DNA of 20,515 nucleotides from Phaeoceros laevis (lineage: Eukaryota; Anthocerotophyta; Anthocerotopsida; Notothyladales). The stretch spans positions 182,793 to 203,307 of the forward strand of contig JBNGIQ010009365.1 in NCBI GenBank assembly GCA_049999765.1, in the 5' to 3' direction. The first letter of the stretch is position 1; the number at the start of each line of letters is the position of its first letter. Position numbers and translations under genes: made by a program. Shown here piece after piece: positions 7,465 to 17,345 of this stretch. The notes beneath the pieces are model-generated. The model saw only the letters and a list, made by a program, of their open reading frames with translations, was not told the origin of the DNA and made no database searches.

Positions 7465-9194
7465 CGACTTCCGATAGAGCCGGAGGTCGTGATGAGGTTA
7501 TCCCCTCGATCTGCCACAACGAAACGTACCGTGACGTCCTCCAAAACGAATCTACTGCCTATAACGGGGACAGTTTGGCGTAGTGAGAACGGCTCTTGGT
7601 AACGGCGCCAGTACGTTTGAACCAGCAATGCGTGAGCGGCGTTAAGGCCGGGCCCATGCTCTTGCGCCCGTAACCAACGGTCACATCGCGGCGTGGTGTC
7701 ACGTCCGGTTCAAATCCTCGTTGGACGACAGCAGCGCGCAGGGAGTCAGAAATGCGGCATTGCGGGCTGCTTCTCAGCTGCAATTTTGTGCAAGAGCACG
7801 CTCAGGTGGTCCTTTGAGCACTTTCTGACTGTTCCATAGCTACGGCCGAATTAGCGGGGCATGGCGGCACTGTGGAGGCAGCCGCATCTTTCCGGCGGGA
7901 ACAGTGGTCGCTGTGGCGTGCCCCGGTTCGTCCTTCTCAGATCTGATCTACTTTCTCCTTGATCGCCCTACTTGTACCACTCGCCATCTGGTGCTGGTTG
8001 CTGTCTCCAGCATGCGCTCCCGCGGTGGCTCCGCGGCAAGCTCGTAGCAGCTGCTTTGCAGCAGACCTTCTTTTTTGCTCAAGATGTAGACTTGCCGTTG
8101 CAGGGTTCTTGTCCATCGACCTCAGTGAACCATATTCCTAGGCGCAGCAACAACTGAGGCACTTCAAGATCCCCTTGATCAGCAGGAGACTGGCTCAGCA
8201 ACCTTGCTGAGGTGCAGCTAGCCCGAGGGGTTTCCCGCTGGAATAATATTAGGCGTCTTCTTGGAGAAGAAACCACAAACCTCGGCACATCATATCAGGA
8301 GCTCTGGGGTTCTGCTAGAGCAAGGCATTCTGGTTTTTCCATGTCTTTCACCAGAAGACAGGGAGGGTTTTACACCAAACAGAGTGCCTCCGGAACACGG
8401 CATGCACTGGTGCTCCGTTGTAATAGCACTCACTCTCAACTTCATCATTGGTGCGGCTAGGTGGGCCGAGCATGGCGGCACACTGGGAGCAGTATGGCAT
8501 TAGTGCCCGCCATCCTCTAGGTTCTTTCTCTTACACACATGAAGTATCACTGTTTCTTTTGCTGTGGCTCTACTGTATAGAGTTCGCGTTCTTCCCAAGG
8601 GCTTTTCAGCATGTCTATCAGAGCAGTGTAGTTTTGCTGAAATTGTGCGTCTTGTGGCAGGGCTTCTGTCCTACCTCATGCAACCGGCATGACTTGGTAT
8701 ACAAAGCACTTTACGGAGAATCAGTGTGAAGGATTTAAGCAGACAAACTACACAGCATCTCATTTAGCAGGGTTCAAGGTTTTAGTTACATCATCAACGT
8801 AGAAGATGAGTAGATGAGCAACTTTTCTCAGATGCAGCTAACTTCGAGGAGTTGCTTACTGGAAAGAATTCGGCAGCAGCTCGAAAACAAGGTCCTGAGC
8901 AGTGCCTGAGCAGTATCACCTAAGTTGAAAATCTTCTACGAACAGGAAAGTTTGACGGCAGACAAATAGGGAATATATGCAGTCCAACTACATCCTTGAA
9001 AAAGGCGGTGCACAACAAGAGAATATGGTACGCACAGATTTGTTGTTTGCATGTTTCTTCATCATCTTTTTGCTATGGAAATTGCAGCTTCCGAATTTGT
9101 GGACTTCTCCTTTCATTTGTTGACTAGATGAGGCAGCCTACCATCTATAAAGTTTTCACTTCACTGCCTTCCGGATGATTCTCAGGGGTTAGCT
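7465..9194. other. Long region without recognisable gene
   Basis: This lies between the divergent saposin-like and TANGLED1-like starts and probably holds both promoters and leader sequence. Two similar ATG contexts (ATGGCGGCAC at 7861 and about 8472) open short frames that match nothing I know. GGTTCAAATCC at about 7708 resembles a polymerase III B box, but no tRNA cloverleaf can be built around it. Two diverged segments (8177-8245 and 8792-8870) resemble each other. A non-coding first exon of the TANGLED1-like gene could lie here but cannot be placed. Confidence 0.5.
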
Positions 9195-11365
9195 ATGGCA
9201 TCACCACTCATAGTACAAGCAGTCGAAAAGGTGAGATGGGAGCAGTACAATTTGGTGCATCAAAGTTTTGGCCATGTAAGGACCTTTGTTGAGCATTTGA
9301 CGTTGTTGCTATGCCTTACACTCAGTTTCATCTGGATATTCAGGTGGATCTAGTTGTGGCAAAACTACAGGAATTGCAGCACAACATAAGCACTACAAGG
9401 AGTTGCCTTGGTGCAAGCCAGAATGGAAGAGAAAGAAGCAAGCAATTTGTCACCCCGAACAAGGGCCGCGTGGGAGTTTGGCGCAAAAGCCGGCAGACAC
9501 TGGAGGCTAAACGGTAAGCAATCAAGCCAGTAAATTACGAGACAGACCTGGGCTCGAATGTGAACTGACGGTGCAGGTATCTTGTAGGCTGCAAGAAACT
9601 CCTCCACCTTGGGCTTTACAGAGGACTCATTGCGTCATCGATATGCGTGGAGGTAGATATTACACGCGTGTACTTTTGGTTAATGATTAATTTACGATTC
9701 GCGGTGCACCTTCTGCCGGTTGTGGCATTTAGGCGCACGTGAACTATTGGTGGTCGAAAGCTGACAGGCTGATCAGAAATCCTCACAACTCTTACTGGTC
9801 ATTGCAGGTAAACACCTCCCTCGTATGAAGGACGTGCTTGCAGTGGAGGACCACGACGTTTTGGCGCTTCCGCCAGCAGGTAGTTATATTCATCACAGAT
9901 TGATAGCGTGTCACGCATCATCTGCGTGCCTTAATGGCTCATTGCGTTGTTGTGTCAAATTGCTTGCCTGTTTGTCCCTATCACTTGCATCCTAGTCTAA
10001 ACTTCCTGGAGCTGCTACACATGGGCAGAAGGCGAATGGCGAAGATGGTCAGAGCCAGCGGGAGCGATTCATCAGGCAGTCTCAGAAATTCTGGTGGCCA
10101 CCCAATATACTAAGGAAATGGCTGGCATCATCATCGAATCTCTGGAGGAGAACAAAGTGCTGGAAGCGAGGGCGGCACCGGGAGGCGGAGCGAATCTGAA
10201 GCCAGCAGCTAGGTCTCTCTCGACAAAAGTAGTAGCTGGGCCGCCAAGGAAAGTGCTGGTCAGGAGGTCGCAGACAAAGAGCTTGACAGAGAAGAAGATT
10301 GCATCCAAAGTTGCGCACAAGTTCAAAGGAGTCTTCCCGTATGAGGGTTCACCTGACAACCATACCGACAGTGCGCGAAGTCCCCAGATATCGGAAACTG
10401 TGCTGTCTCCAAGCTCTCAGGCTAAAAGGGACATGTGCCCGAAGGCGAAGGACATCCGGCGACCTGCAACTCCCAAGGTGACAGGCTCTTTAGTGAACAA
10501 GGAAGCACCGAAGTACAAGGATGCAGCAACACGTCTATCTGGAAGGAAGGGTGTGTCGGGAACTCAAGAAACACAGAGGAGCGTCAAGCCACCCTGGGGA
10601 TCAGATACAAAAAAGGCGGAAGTGGTGAGCAAAACTCTGGCCTCAAAACCAGCTTCAGGAAGACATACTGGTGCTCAAAGGAACAGTTTTGAGGTCGAGC
10701 AGATTTTTACCCAGGAGGGAAATCCAGAGCTGAAGACTATGCCACCGCAAGCTACACAAATCAAGAAACCATGGAACTCTTCAAAAGTTGTTCTGTTCTC
10801 AAATCCGACCTTCGATCCGACACCAAAGCAGACCAAGGAACACACCAAAGGTTGGATAGGGCGGCGTTTGAGTTATGAAGGTAGTGGGCTAAAGAGACTC
10901 TCACTGGGACTACGATCCTCTTCCGCAGGGAAAAACCTCCCTACGCTCATTTCCGCTCTTCCTGCAAGGAGGAAGAGCGTAGATCCCAGTCAGTTGAAGC
11001 CAGAGGCATCGGCTCCTCCCAGGTTGTCGGCGTCAAGAGGAGGGGAGCTTCCTCTACCACCTGGCAGGCTGCACCTGCAAAAGGCAGGAGAGNNNNNNNN
11101 NNAGCTTCCTCTACCACCTGGCAGGCTGCACCTGCAAAAGGCAGGAGAGCCCGGCTCCCACGCACAGAGGGCGTTTCAAGGTTCCGCAGCACAATCACGG
11201 AAGCCCGAGGTTTGCAAGCTGAAGGTCAGAGACTCTAATGTGGGGTGCTGGATGCCAGAACAAGAGGGAGCGGCCAAACAGGTGCAACTGCAGCTTACGG
11301 GAAGAAGGGCAAATGCATGCCCAGTGGCGAGATACGGCCACCGAAGGACAGCGCTCACCTTGTAG
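9195..11365 (+). CDS. TANGLED1-like division-plane microtubule-binding protein
   Basis: The hand-built model has exons 9195-9230, 9344-9513, 9588-9652, 9808-9879 and 10029-11365, with compatible phases throughout. Motifs match plant TANGLED1: VQAVEK|VDLVVAKLQELQ (N-terminal helix; compare NKVDKCMERLQELQ in Arabidopsis), EGEWRRWSEPAGAIHQAVSE (about 115-134; compare DWRKMSLPAMLLGETVNE) and KKPWNSSKVVLFSNPTF (about 360-376; compare HKPWVKKAVLFPNPLF). The rest is basic and Ser/Pro/Lys-rich, as in the family. TAN1 binds microtubules and marks the cortical division site from preprophase band to cytokinesis. A 10-N gap with duplicated flanks adds 19 spurious codons. After the stop at 11363-11365 a second frame carries what looks like the true C-terminus (next entry). 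GGGTTAGCT just before the ATG is in frame behind an AG, so an upstream exon is possible. Confidence 0.83.
11046..11149. other. Assembly gap (10 N) with duplicated 47-bp flanks
   Basis: N runs from 11093 to 11102. The 47 bases before it (11046-11092) are identical to the 47 after it (11103-11149). This is the usual trace of two contigs with an unmerged overlap. Collapsing it removes 57 bases, or 19 codons, and leaves the reading frame unchanged. It should not be read as a biological repeat. Confidence 0.92.
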
Positions 11366-11676
11366 CAGAACCAGGTAGTCTGTCAGCAGACCCCGGGTCC
11401 CCTGAAGGAGATTTCATGATGACACCGTGCCACGAGTTCGAGAGTCCAACGCATCCATCCGAGTTCGCTTCCGGGAAGGAGAACTTGGTTTTGGCAGGAT
11501 GTGCACCTGGGATGAATTTCCTCAGGAGAAGCTGGTCTCATGGCAACGATCGAATGGCGGCTCTAAGCAAGAGCCCGGCAGGAAGATCCCTGCTGAAGCG
11601 TGCCAAGGGTTGGATGTCATTTCAGGAAATCTCAAGAAGAAGGGACAGCCTGGGCCGTGCCTCCACTCAGCATTGA
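11239..11676 (+). CDS. Probable C-terminal part of the TANGLED1-like protein in a shifted frame
   Basis: This frame is open from 11239 to TGA at 11674-11676. It encodes a Ser/Arg/Lys-rich tail with RSLLKRAKGW and RRRDSLGRAS, close in style to the upstream RRLSYEGSGLKRLSLG stretch. It overlaps the end of the previous frame, shifted by one base. Joining the two needs either an intron of length 2 modulo 3 or a sequencing indel. I tested several visible GT/AG pairs by phase: the best-looking donors (11225, 11282) do not reach the best-looking acceptors in phase. An indel near the assembly gap is therefore plausible. It is treated here as part of the same gene. Confidence 0.55.
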   Translation, partial: CGVLDARTRGSGQTGATAAYGKKGKCMPSGEIRPPKDSAHLVAEPGSLSADPGSPEGDFMMTPCHEFESPTHPSEFASGKENLVLAGCAPGMNFLRRSWSHGNDRMAALSKSPAGRSLLKRAKGWMSFQEISRRRDSLGRASTQH

Positions 11677-11961
11677 GGCCAAGCCAAGGATACTTTTAAC
11701 TTATCTCTTCCATTCAGCCAACTTGTAGGATTGTAGATTCTGCAACCCCTATGTCGGTAACTGTAAGTTTATTCACTGGCGCACTTCGTCTTTCCAACTT
11801 CCACATTCTTTGTGAACCAATAAGGACAACAAGCTGTTCTATTCAGTGAACATGCTTTGTAACCTTCCATACATGTGGGCCACTTTACCCCGTCAAAAAC
11901 AAAAATAAACTTCGTTCCTTCCCGTTCAATCTTCTTTTTGAACCTGTCCTGCGTGTGGGCT

Positions 11962-13059
11962 ATGGCGGACGGGCTGGCAAGGTTGCTGCGCGACGGCGCT
12001 CAGGATGGGGAGCAGGCACCCTGCATCCTGGTGCACGCTACGCTGGACACAGCCGCGGGCGTTCCTGTATACCACCACGTTTTGCGATCCCTTCACGCCA
12101 ATGTCTCCGCCGGTAGGGCGCAGGCCAGGGGTATGGTAGCTCTGGCTGTCACAGCACCCCCGCGCAGCTACCAGGGATATGCAGCGACCGGGGATGCGGC
12201 TACCTGGTTTCAGTTGTTGGATTGTTTCTCGGACCCGCTGGGCTGGGAGCAGGAATTGGAGCCGGAAGGAGGGATTCAGGCGGAGGGATGTCTGAAGTAC
12301 AGGGAAATGTCGGCGCCCTTGGATGGGCTGCTTGCTCTTGTTGTAGCTGCGGGCCGGATGGCAGTGAGGGGCCAGCCCGGGAGCCGGTTTGCGGTCTTGC
12401 TGGACTCAGTGAGCGATCTGCTGAGATACCAGCGGGAGAACTTGCCGGCAGTGGCAGGCTTTGTCAGCTCGCTACGATCTCATGCTGAGGTGTCGGCACT
12501 GGTGATGCTCGTGCAAGCGGGCTGTCACGATGCCAGAACGGTCTCTAGTTTGGCCTACCTTGCCAGCGTAAATGCGTACTTAGAGCCTCATCCGTCACTG
12601 GCAGAAGACGCTCTCGTGGCAGCCAGGGTACTGGAAAGAAACATGTCGGGTGGCAGGCTGAGGGTGCGCCAGAGGCGCCGGAATGGCAGATACAGGGAGG
12701 AGGTGGAGGAGTTTCAAGTTGACGATGGAGGCATCAGGTTTAGCGGCGTCGCGGATAGGAGCAGATCAGGTGTAGGTGGTGCTAGCGGCATTGCTCAGGT
12801 TAAATTCAATTTGCAGTTGACAGCCAAAGAGCTGGAGGATCGTGCCAAGGTGGTGCTGCCATTCGAACACCAAGGACAGGGGAAGCAGTTGCAAATTTAT
12901 GACGGCAGGGGAGACGCAAGTGCGTTAGGGTTGAAGGACTTATCCATGACCGAGGAGGCGATTGCTTCTCCTGACGGTGGAGAGATTCATTATTTAAGGG
13001 ACTCAGATGATGAGGTGCCGGATTCGGATGAAGATCCTGACGATGATCTTGATATTTGA
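11962..13059 (+). CDS. Elongator complex subunit ELP5
   Basis: The protein is 365 residues in a single exon. I chose ATG 11962 because MADGLARLLRDG matches the start of plant ELP5; an in-frame ATG at 11875 would add 29 residues unlike the family. Characteristic blocks in order are LDCFSDPLGW, LLDSVSDLLRY, SSLRSHAEVSALVML, VKFNLQLTAKE, VVLPFEHQ, and an acidic tail IHYLRDSDDE..DSDEDPDDDLDI. ELP5 is a RecA-fold-like member of the ELP4-ELP5-ELP6 ring that assists Elongator in modifying wobble uridines of tRNAs (the cm5U-type pathway). No Walker A P-loop is visible, as expected for these inactive RecA-like folds. It lies downstream of the TANGLED1-like gene on the same strand, with its own short leader. 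Confidence 0.97.
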   Translation: MADGLARLLRDGAQDGEQAPCILVHATLDTAAGVPVYHHVLRSLHANVSAGRAQARGMVALAVTAPPRSYQGYAATGDAATWFQLLDCFSDPLGWEQELEPEGGIQAEGCLKYREMSAPLDGLLALVVAAGRMAVRGQPGSRFAVLLDSVSDLLRYQRENLPAVAGFVSSLRSHAEVSALVMLVQAGCHDARTVSSLAYLASVNAYLEPHPSLAEDALVAARVLERNMSGGRLRVRQRRRNGRYREEVEEFQVDDGGIRFSGVADRSRSGVGGASGIAQVKFNLQLTAKELEDRAKVVLPFEHQGQGKQLQIYDGRGDASALGLKDLSMTEEAIASPDGGEIHYLRDSDDEVPDSDEDPDDDLDI

Positions 13060-13467
13060 CCTGGATCTTGATTGTAAGCAAGCTTTTGCTTGTGGGGCTA
13101 TGACTTTTAGACTGTTGCTTGCCGGGAGTCGTGCGCTCCTTGACTTGGAGCGACCTCTTCATCCAATCAGCACAGTTAAACCTCTTGAGAAGAGTACTCC
13201 CAGAAATCTCTCTTCGCTGCACCTCTTTCCCCTGGCCTTTCATGAAAGGGAACGTCGCTCCATCTTGAGCATTATTAACGGGCTGCCGGAACTTAACCTG
13301 GACAAGGGGAGAAGCACACAGGGACCCATGGTGGGCTTCACCTTGCTGTTCCTTATCCCCGAGAGGAGCCTCTAGCAGCAGAGGTGTGTTTGTAGGTACA
13401 GTCCTCATCCAGGAGAGCTTTACGGAACTTATGTGTCCAAGCTGAGCTGAAGCTCCCATCTGTGAAA
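13060..13467 (+). other. Spacer between ELP5 and CFAP77-like gene
   Basis: I recognise no gene here. The spacer should hold the ELP5 3' UTR and the promoter or leader of the next gene. A minor hairpin, AAGCAA/TTGCTT, lies just after the ELP5 stop at about 13076-13091. The minus-strand frame 12806-13591 runs antisense to ELP5 and has no motifs. Confidence 0.5.
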
Positions 13468-15245
13468 ATGGTTGGAGGTGGTATCTATGCGGAGAGGGAA
13501 AATCCCAAAATGGGAGTGACCAGGAGCTCCATGCAACGGAACCCGAATATTCAAAAGCCTTGGCTTGGCAGGGTATATTCTTCATTCGCAATAAACCATG
13601 AGGCTTGTCCTCTAGTGCTTGTACCTCAGATGTGTTCTGCTAAAGGTTCAGCTGTGCTGTACTTGCCTTGTGCTCTGGAAACGCAGTCTCCATGGCCTAC
13701 TTGAATTTGGAATGCTTGATCTCTGATTTTTTTTCGTTCTCTGTCCATTCCAGACAAGAACAGCCGCATATAAGCTACCTGAGGAGGGGTATATTTACGG
13801 CTGTCAAGTTCCCCATGGTCTAGGGGTTGCAGACGGTAAGACAGTGCCCCTATATTCGATTTGGTTTCCAGAAAGGAAAAAATTTCTATGTAAGGTGGCA
13901 AAATCAAGTGTTCACAGGCTTGGTCAAAGTTGGGGAAGGCCGAGATAGTGAACCTCGATGAGTATGTTGCCTTAGGACTTGTTACAAGCTAGGTTGGACC
14001 CTTTGCATTTTCCGGAGTTTCCCCTTTGTATTGATCAACATCGTTTTGCACCGTTCAGACCCAGACTTGTTGTGCGTGGGCCCATACCTTCATAGGATTT
14101 GGCATACGATACCAAGAAGTAATGACTTTATTCCTTTTTCGTTCTGGTTTCCTGGGATGCAGTACCGCATCCTACGAAAGGATGCCAGTGTCTATTGCCA
14201 TACTCGATCGTAGTGTTGTGCAAGCTATTAGGAGGATAACAACTAGAACGCTGTTTGTTGTGCGCAGTGATTATCCACGCAGAAAATGTGCCTTCAGAAA
14301 TGAAGAAGTACCTTGGGCCAGATTATCAAGCTATGAACAAACTGGCTGCAGACATGTAGGTTCTTGTTGACCTGTGGCACGCCGTGTGCAAGGCTTCCCT
14401 TGTTCAAATTCTGTTATCCGGCTGATCATCTGCCCCCTAACCATGTAGGGCGATAACAACATCAGCAGAAATGTCGCAGTTTCGTAAGGCGCATCCTGTG
14501 GCAAGACTACCAAGCAAACCTTTGGTAAGGGCCATACTCTTCCAATGTCTATATGCCCGAATCAAACGCTTCTCCTCAAGCTCCTCAAGTTGTCACCTCA
14601 CTTTCTCTGCTCGTTTCAGAATTCAGGAAAGCCCTTGCCGTCGGACAAGGACAAAAATTACATCTATGGCAAGCCCCCTGATAAGTAGGTCCTGCCTGAT
14701 ACTGCAAGGTTGTGCCTTGTAGCAAGACACATTTCTTTCCTGCGTTAGACGGACGAGAATCTTGTCGTGTCCTTTGTAACAAGTGTCACGCTTGATTTAT
14801 GTTGAATGGCTGTTGTCTGGACAGACACACTTCTATTGTGGACGTCATCAACAACAAGTTTGGTGATGAGTGGATTCAGATGAATATGCACTACCAGAAA
14901 ACTGAACCTGCATTTGACGACGCTGGAACCCGTCGTGAAACATGGAAACTCAGCCATCCGAAGATGACCAAGTCCTACGATCTGGCCAAGGTTTATTGGG
15001 CTGAACGAATGGCGGACCCGGTTCCCAAGCCAAGGTTCTGTATGACGAGATTCCAAAATGTCCCCCCTAGAACGGACTGCTGGAACGACACTCCTTTGAA
15101 AAGGGATGATGACGATCTCAACGATCTCCCACCTACACCGCCTCCAGTAGAAGAAGAAAGCACACGAAACTTCGTGCAGCTAAGCGAGAAACTTACGAGA
15201 ACCAAAGAGAAGTGCAGTCACCCATCGATTTTGCGCGAGTCTTGA
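13468..15245 (+). CDS. CFAP77-like cilia and flagella associated protein
   Basis: Six exons with consistent phases encode 278 residues: 13468-13572, 13754-13835, 14268-14355, 14449-14524, 14620-14684 and 14825-15245. Motifs follow the animal and algal CFAP77 (DUF4483) order: GVTRSSMQRNPNIQKPWLG near the start, LPEEGYIYG, a Gly-rich turn GLGVAD, DYQAMNKLAADMA with FRKAH, then a second YIYGKP followed by VDVINNKFGDEWIQMN, and a C-terminal KVYWAE...KPRFCMTRFQNVPPRTD. CFAP77 is an axonemal protein associated with doublet microtubules. In a plant it would serve the motile sperm flagellum, so male-reproductive expression is expected. The tail after about residue 225 is Asp/Pro/Glu-rich and probably disordered. 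Identification rests on remembered family motifs. The last exon has a broken copy at 16790-17345. Confidence 0.8.
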
Positions 15246-15614
15246 GCCAAAGCCCTTGGGCTGACATGACCAGCTGGTGCCAGTAACTTGCCCTGTACTA
15301 GTCTAGTGCTCGAGCTAAGGCTTCTCCCCTCAACGGAGGACCACTGAACCTAAGAAGAACGCTGGCCAGAGCGTTCGCCCCATGTGGTGCCCCAAGCGCC
15401 GACTCCGCGACCGTCGCCAAGCGGCACCGCCAGGGTGTGACACGAGCTGCACCTGGTGCCACGTAGCCGCCGAGGCTTTGTACAAGTAGCAGCTCAGTAA
15501 CAAGCAGTCCATCAACAAGCCCTTTAGCGAACTCTCAACCTTGTAACATCGCCTTCTCCTTGCTGTCCGGTTTGCGTTGTTCATCCGTATTCAAGCTTCT
15601 CATTCTTCCTCACA
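15246..15614 (+). promoter_or_regulatory. Promoter and leader region of the LEA gene
   Basis: I see no gene here. The first part, to about 15325, is 3' flank of the CFAP77-like gene and is shared with the displaced copy. A perfect 7-bp stem, GAACGCT/AGCGTTC (15357-15363 and 15370-15376), stands near the middle. GCCACGTAGCC at about 15458-15468 has an ACGT core of the sort found in abscisic-acid response elements, which would suit a LEA gene. This is one weak match only. No clear TATA box was found. Confidence 0.4.
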
Positions 15615-16269
15615 ATGGCCGACCAGTACCAGCAGACCAAGGACGTCACAGGCGAGAAGCTCGGCCAGACCGCGCAGTACGGGCAGGAAAAGACTGGCCA
15701 GGCCCACGACCAGGCCAAGGTGACCATGATCACTGCTGCCTGAGCCCTGTCCAATTGCAATTGCAAGCTTGCTGGGGAAAGTTGCTAGTTTTGTGCTCAC
15801 TCTTTTATGTCTCTAGATTGCTTGTGCTTACTGAACTTGTGAACTTTGCAGGGCATGGGGCAGACCATTGGGGACAAGGCCAACCAGGCAGGCGACATGG
15901 CGCGTGACAAAATGCAGGGGGCTAAGGAGAGCACCGCTGATGCCACACACAACACTGGCAATAAGGCTGCCGAGACCAAGGACAAGGCCGGTGGCATGTT
16001 GCAGCAGGTAATTAAGTGATGGTGCTTTCGAATCACTCCTCGGCTTCACTGAGCCAAGAAAGTCATCTCTAGGAGATTCATCCTGCTTGGGAACGGAACA
16101 AGTGAATGCTCTTTTTGCCAGGGGCCCATGGCCAGGGAGGGATGCAAAATCTGACACGGCTAGCGTGGCTTTGTTTTGTTGCCACTTACAGGCAGGGGAT
16201 AAGACCAGGGAGACTGTGGGGGGAGCGATGGACAAGGTCAAGGAGACTTTCTCATCCGACAACAAGTAA
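15615..16269 (+). CDS. Group 3 late embryogenesis abundant (LEA_4) protein
   Basis: Exons 15615-15719, 15852-16007 and 16192-16269, all phase 0, encode 112 residues. The protein is extremely hydrophilic and lacks large hydrophobic residues. It is built of 11-residue-type amphipathic repeats such as TGEKLGQTAQYGQEKTGQ, KANQAGDMARDKMQGAKEST, NKAAETKDKAGGMLQQ and TRETVGGAMDKVKET. These are typical of LEA_4 proteins, which are disordered in water and form helices on drying, protecting membranes and proteins. No transit or signal peptide is obvious, so it is probably cytosolic. Start ATG is in ACAATGG context. Induction by drying or abscisic acid is expected from the family and is not shown by the sequence. 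It lies between the CFAP77-like gene and the copy of that gene's last exon. Confidence 0.93.
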
Positions 16270-16789
16270 ATCAATCGGCTCAACCTTGAGGAGTAGCAGC
16301 CGAAAATTGCTGTTGCTGTACTGTGGATAGTTTTCGGTAGACCAGTTCTGCCAGTTGGTCCTCTCTGCATGATGTGAATAGGCAGTGGGCTTTCTTTAGA
16401 GTTCTCGGCACACTTTGTTTCCAATGGTCGTTGGAAAAGAAATGTGTCAGAACTTGTACAGTCATATTGTGACTCCAGTTGAAAGGAGAAGTTTCAATCT
16501 CTTTGTTGAAGCTTCCAACATTCAGACCTTCGATTTGTATTCGTGTAACCTACTTTTAAGTGCAAACTCGACGGATCCAAAAAAGTTCTTGTGAAAGCTG
16601 CAACGTATCCTTCACAGAACGTGACTATCCAGGACTGTAATCAACTCGGAAAACTTAGAGACATCACGCTCATATTGTAAATACCCATCGCATGGAATGG
16701 AATCTCACAGTCACTGCAGAACGGAGTGCCAAACCGCCAGTGAATTCTGAAATGCTAAAAAGACTTCCATCTGATCGTCAGCAACGTGT
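16270..16789 (+). other. 3' flank of the LEA gene
   Basis: I recognise no coding sequence between the LEA stop and the displaced CFAP77 exon. The first 200-300 bases are presumably LEA 3' UTR. The long minus-strand frame 15828-16424 is antisense to LEA exons and introns and is not considered real. Confidence 0.5.
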
Positions 16790-17345
16790 CTTGTTCTGTC
16801 CTTTGTATAAGTGTCACGCCTGACACATGTTGAATGGCAGTTGTCTGCACAGACACTTATATTGTGAACGTGATCAGCAACAAGTTTGATGATGAGTGGA
16901 TTCAGATGAACATGCACTACCGGAAAACTGGACGACGCGGAGCTCGTCGTGAAACATGGAAACTCAGTCATCCGCAGATGACCCAAATCCTTCCTCCGAT
17001 CTGGCCAAGGTTTATTGGGCTGAACGAATGGCGGACCCTGTTCCCAAGCCAAGGTTCTGCATGACGAGATTCCAAAGTGTTCCCCCTAGGACGGACTGCT
17101 CGAATGACACTCCTTCGAAAAGGGATGATGGTGATCTCAACGATCTACCACCTACATCGCCTCCAGTAGAAGAAGAAAGTACCCGAAACTTCGTGCGGGT
17201 TTAGACGAGAAACTTAGCAGAACCAAAGAGAAGGGCAGTCTGCCATCGATTTTGAGCAATGTCTTTCACCTCACGCCCAAAGCTCATGGGCTGACATGAC
17301 CGGTAATTTGACCTGTACTCGTGCTCGACTCAAGCCAAGGATTGT
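16790..17345 (+). pseudogene. Displaced broken copy of the last CFAP77-like exon
   Basis: This stretch is a diverged direct copy of about 14760-15325, covering the end of intron 5, all of exon 6 and some 3' flank. Shared words include GAGTGGATTCAGATGAA, TTTATTGGGCTGAACGAATG and ACTTCGTGC. Relative to the parent it lacks 12 bases after the CACTACC(A/G)GAAAACTG stretch and has about 5 extra bases around 16984-16998. The latter shifts the frame, so the protein breaks after SHPQMTQ. The second half regains the parental frame (VYWAERMADPVPKPRFCM) but meets a stop at FVRV, before the parental end. No other exons of the gene are nearby. This is a partial segmental duplication, not a retrocopy, because the intron end is included. 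Confidence 0.9.

Noticed and set aside
7640-7720. Possible tRNA gene around GGTTCAAATCC
   Set aside because: Only the B-box word is good. The T stem does not pair properly, and no acceptor or anticodon stems can be placed.
7861-8729. Two ATGGCGGCAC start contexts as first exons of a gene
   Set aside because: The resulting short peptides match nothing, and neither joins the TANGLED1-like exons in a supportable way.
11046-11149. Protein-level tandem repeat in the TANGLED1-like protein
   Set aside because: The repeat exactly brackets a 10-N gap, so it is best explained as an unmerged contig overlap.
11875-11961. N-terminal 29-residue extension of ELP5
   Set aside because: The extension does not resemble the family, whereas the internal ATG at 11962 begins a canonical ELP5 N-terminus.
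14153-14267. Additional CFAP77-like exon encoding SVVQAIRR
   Set aside because: Its phase does not fit the preceding donor. Direct splicing from 13835 to 14268 keeps frame and has a good polypyrimidine acceptor.
15828-16424. 198-codon minus-strand frame
   Set aside because: It is antisense across LEA exons and introns. The plus-strand LEA exons have clear repeats and splice sites.
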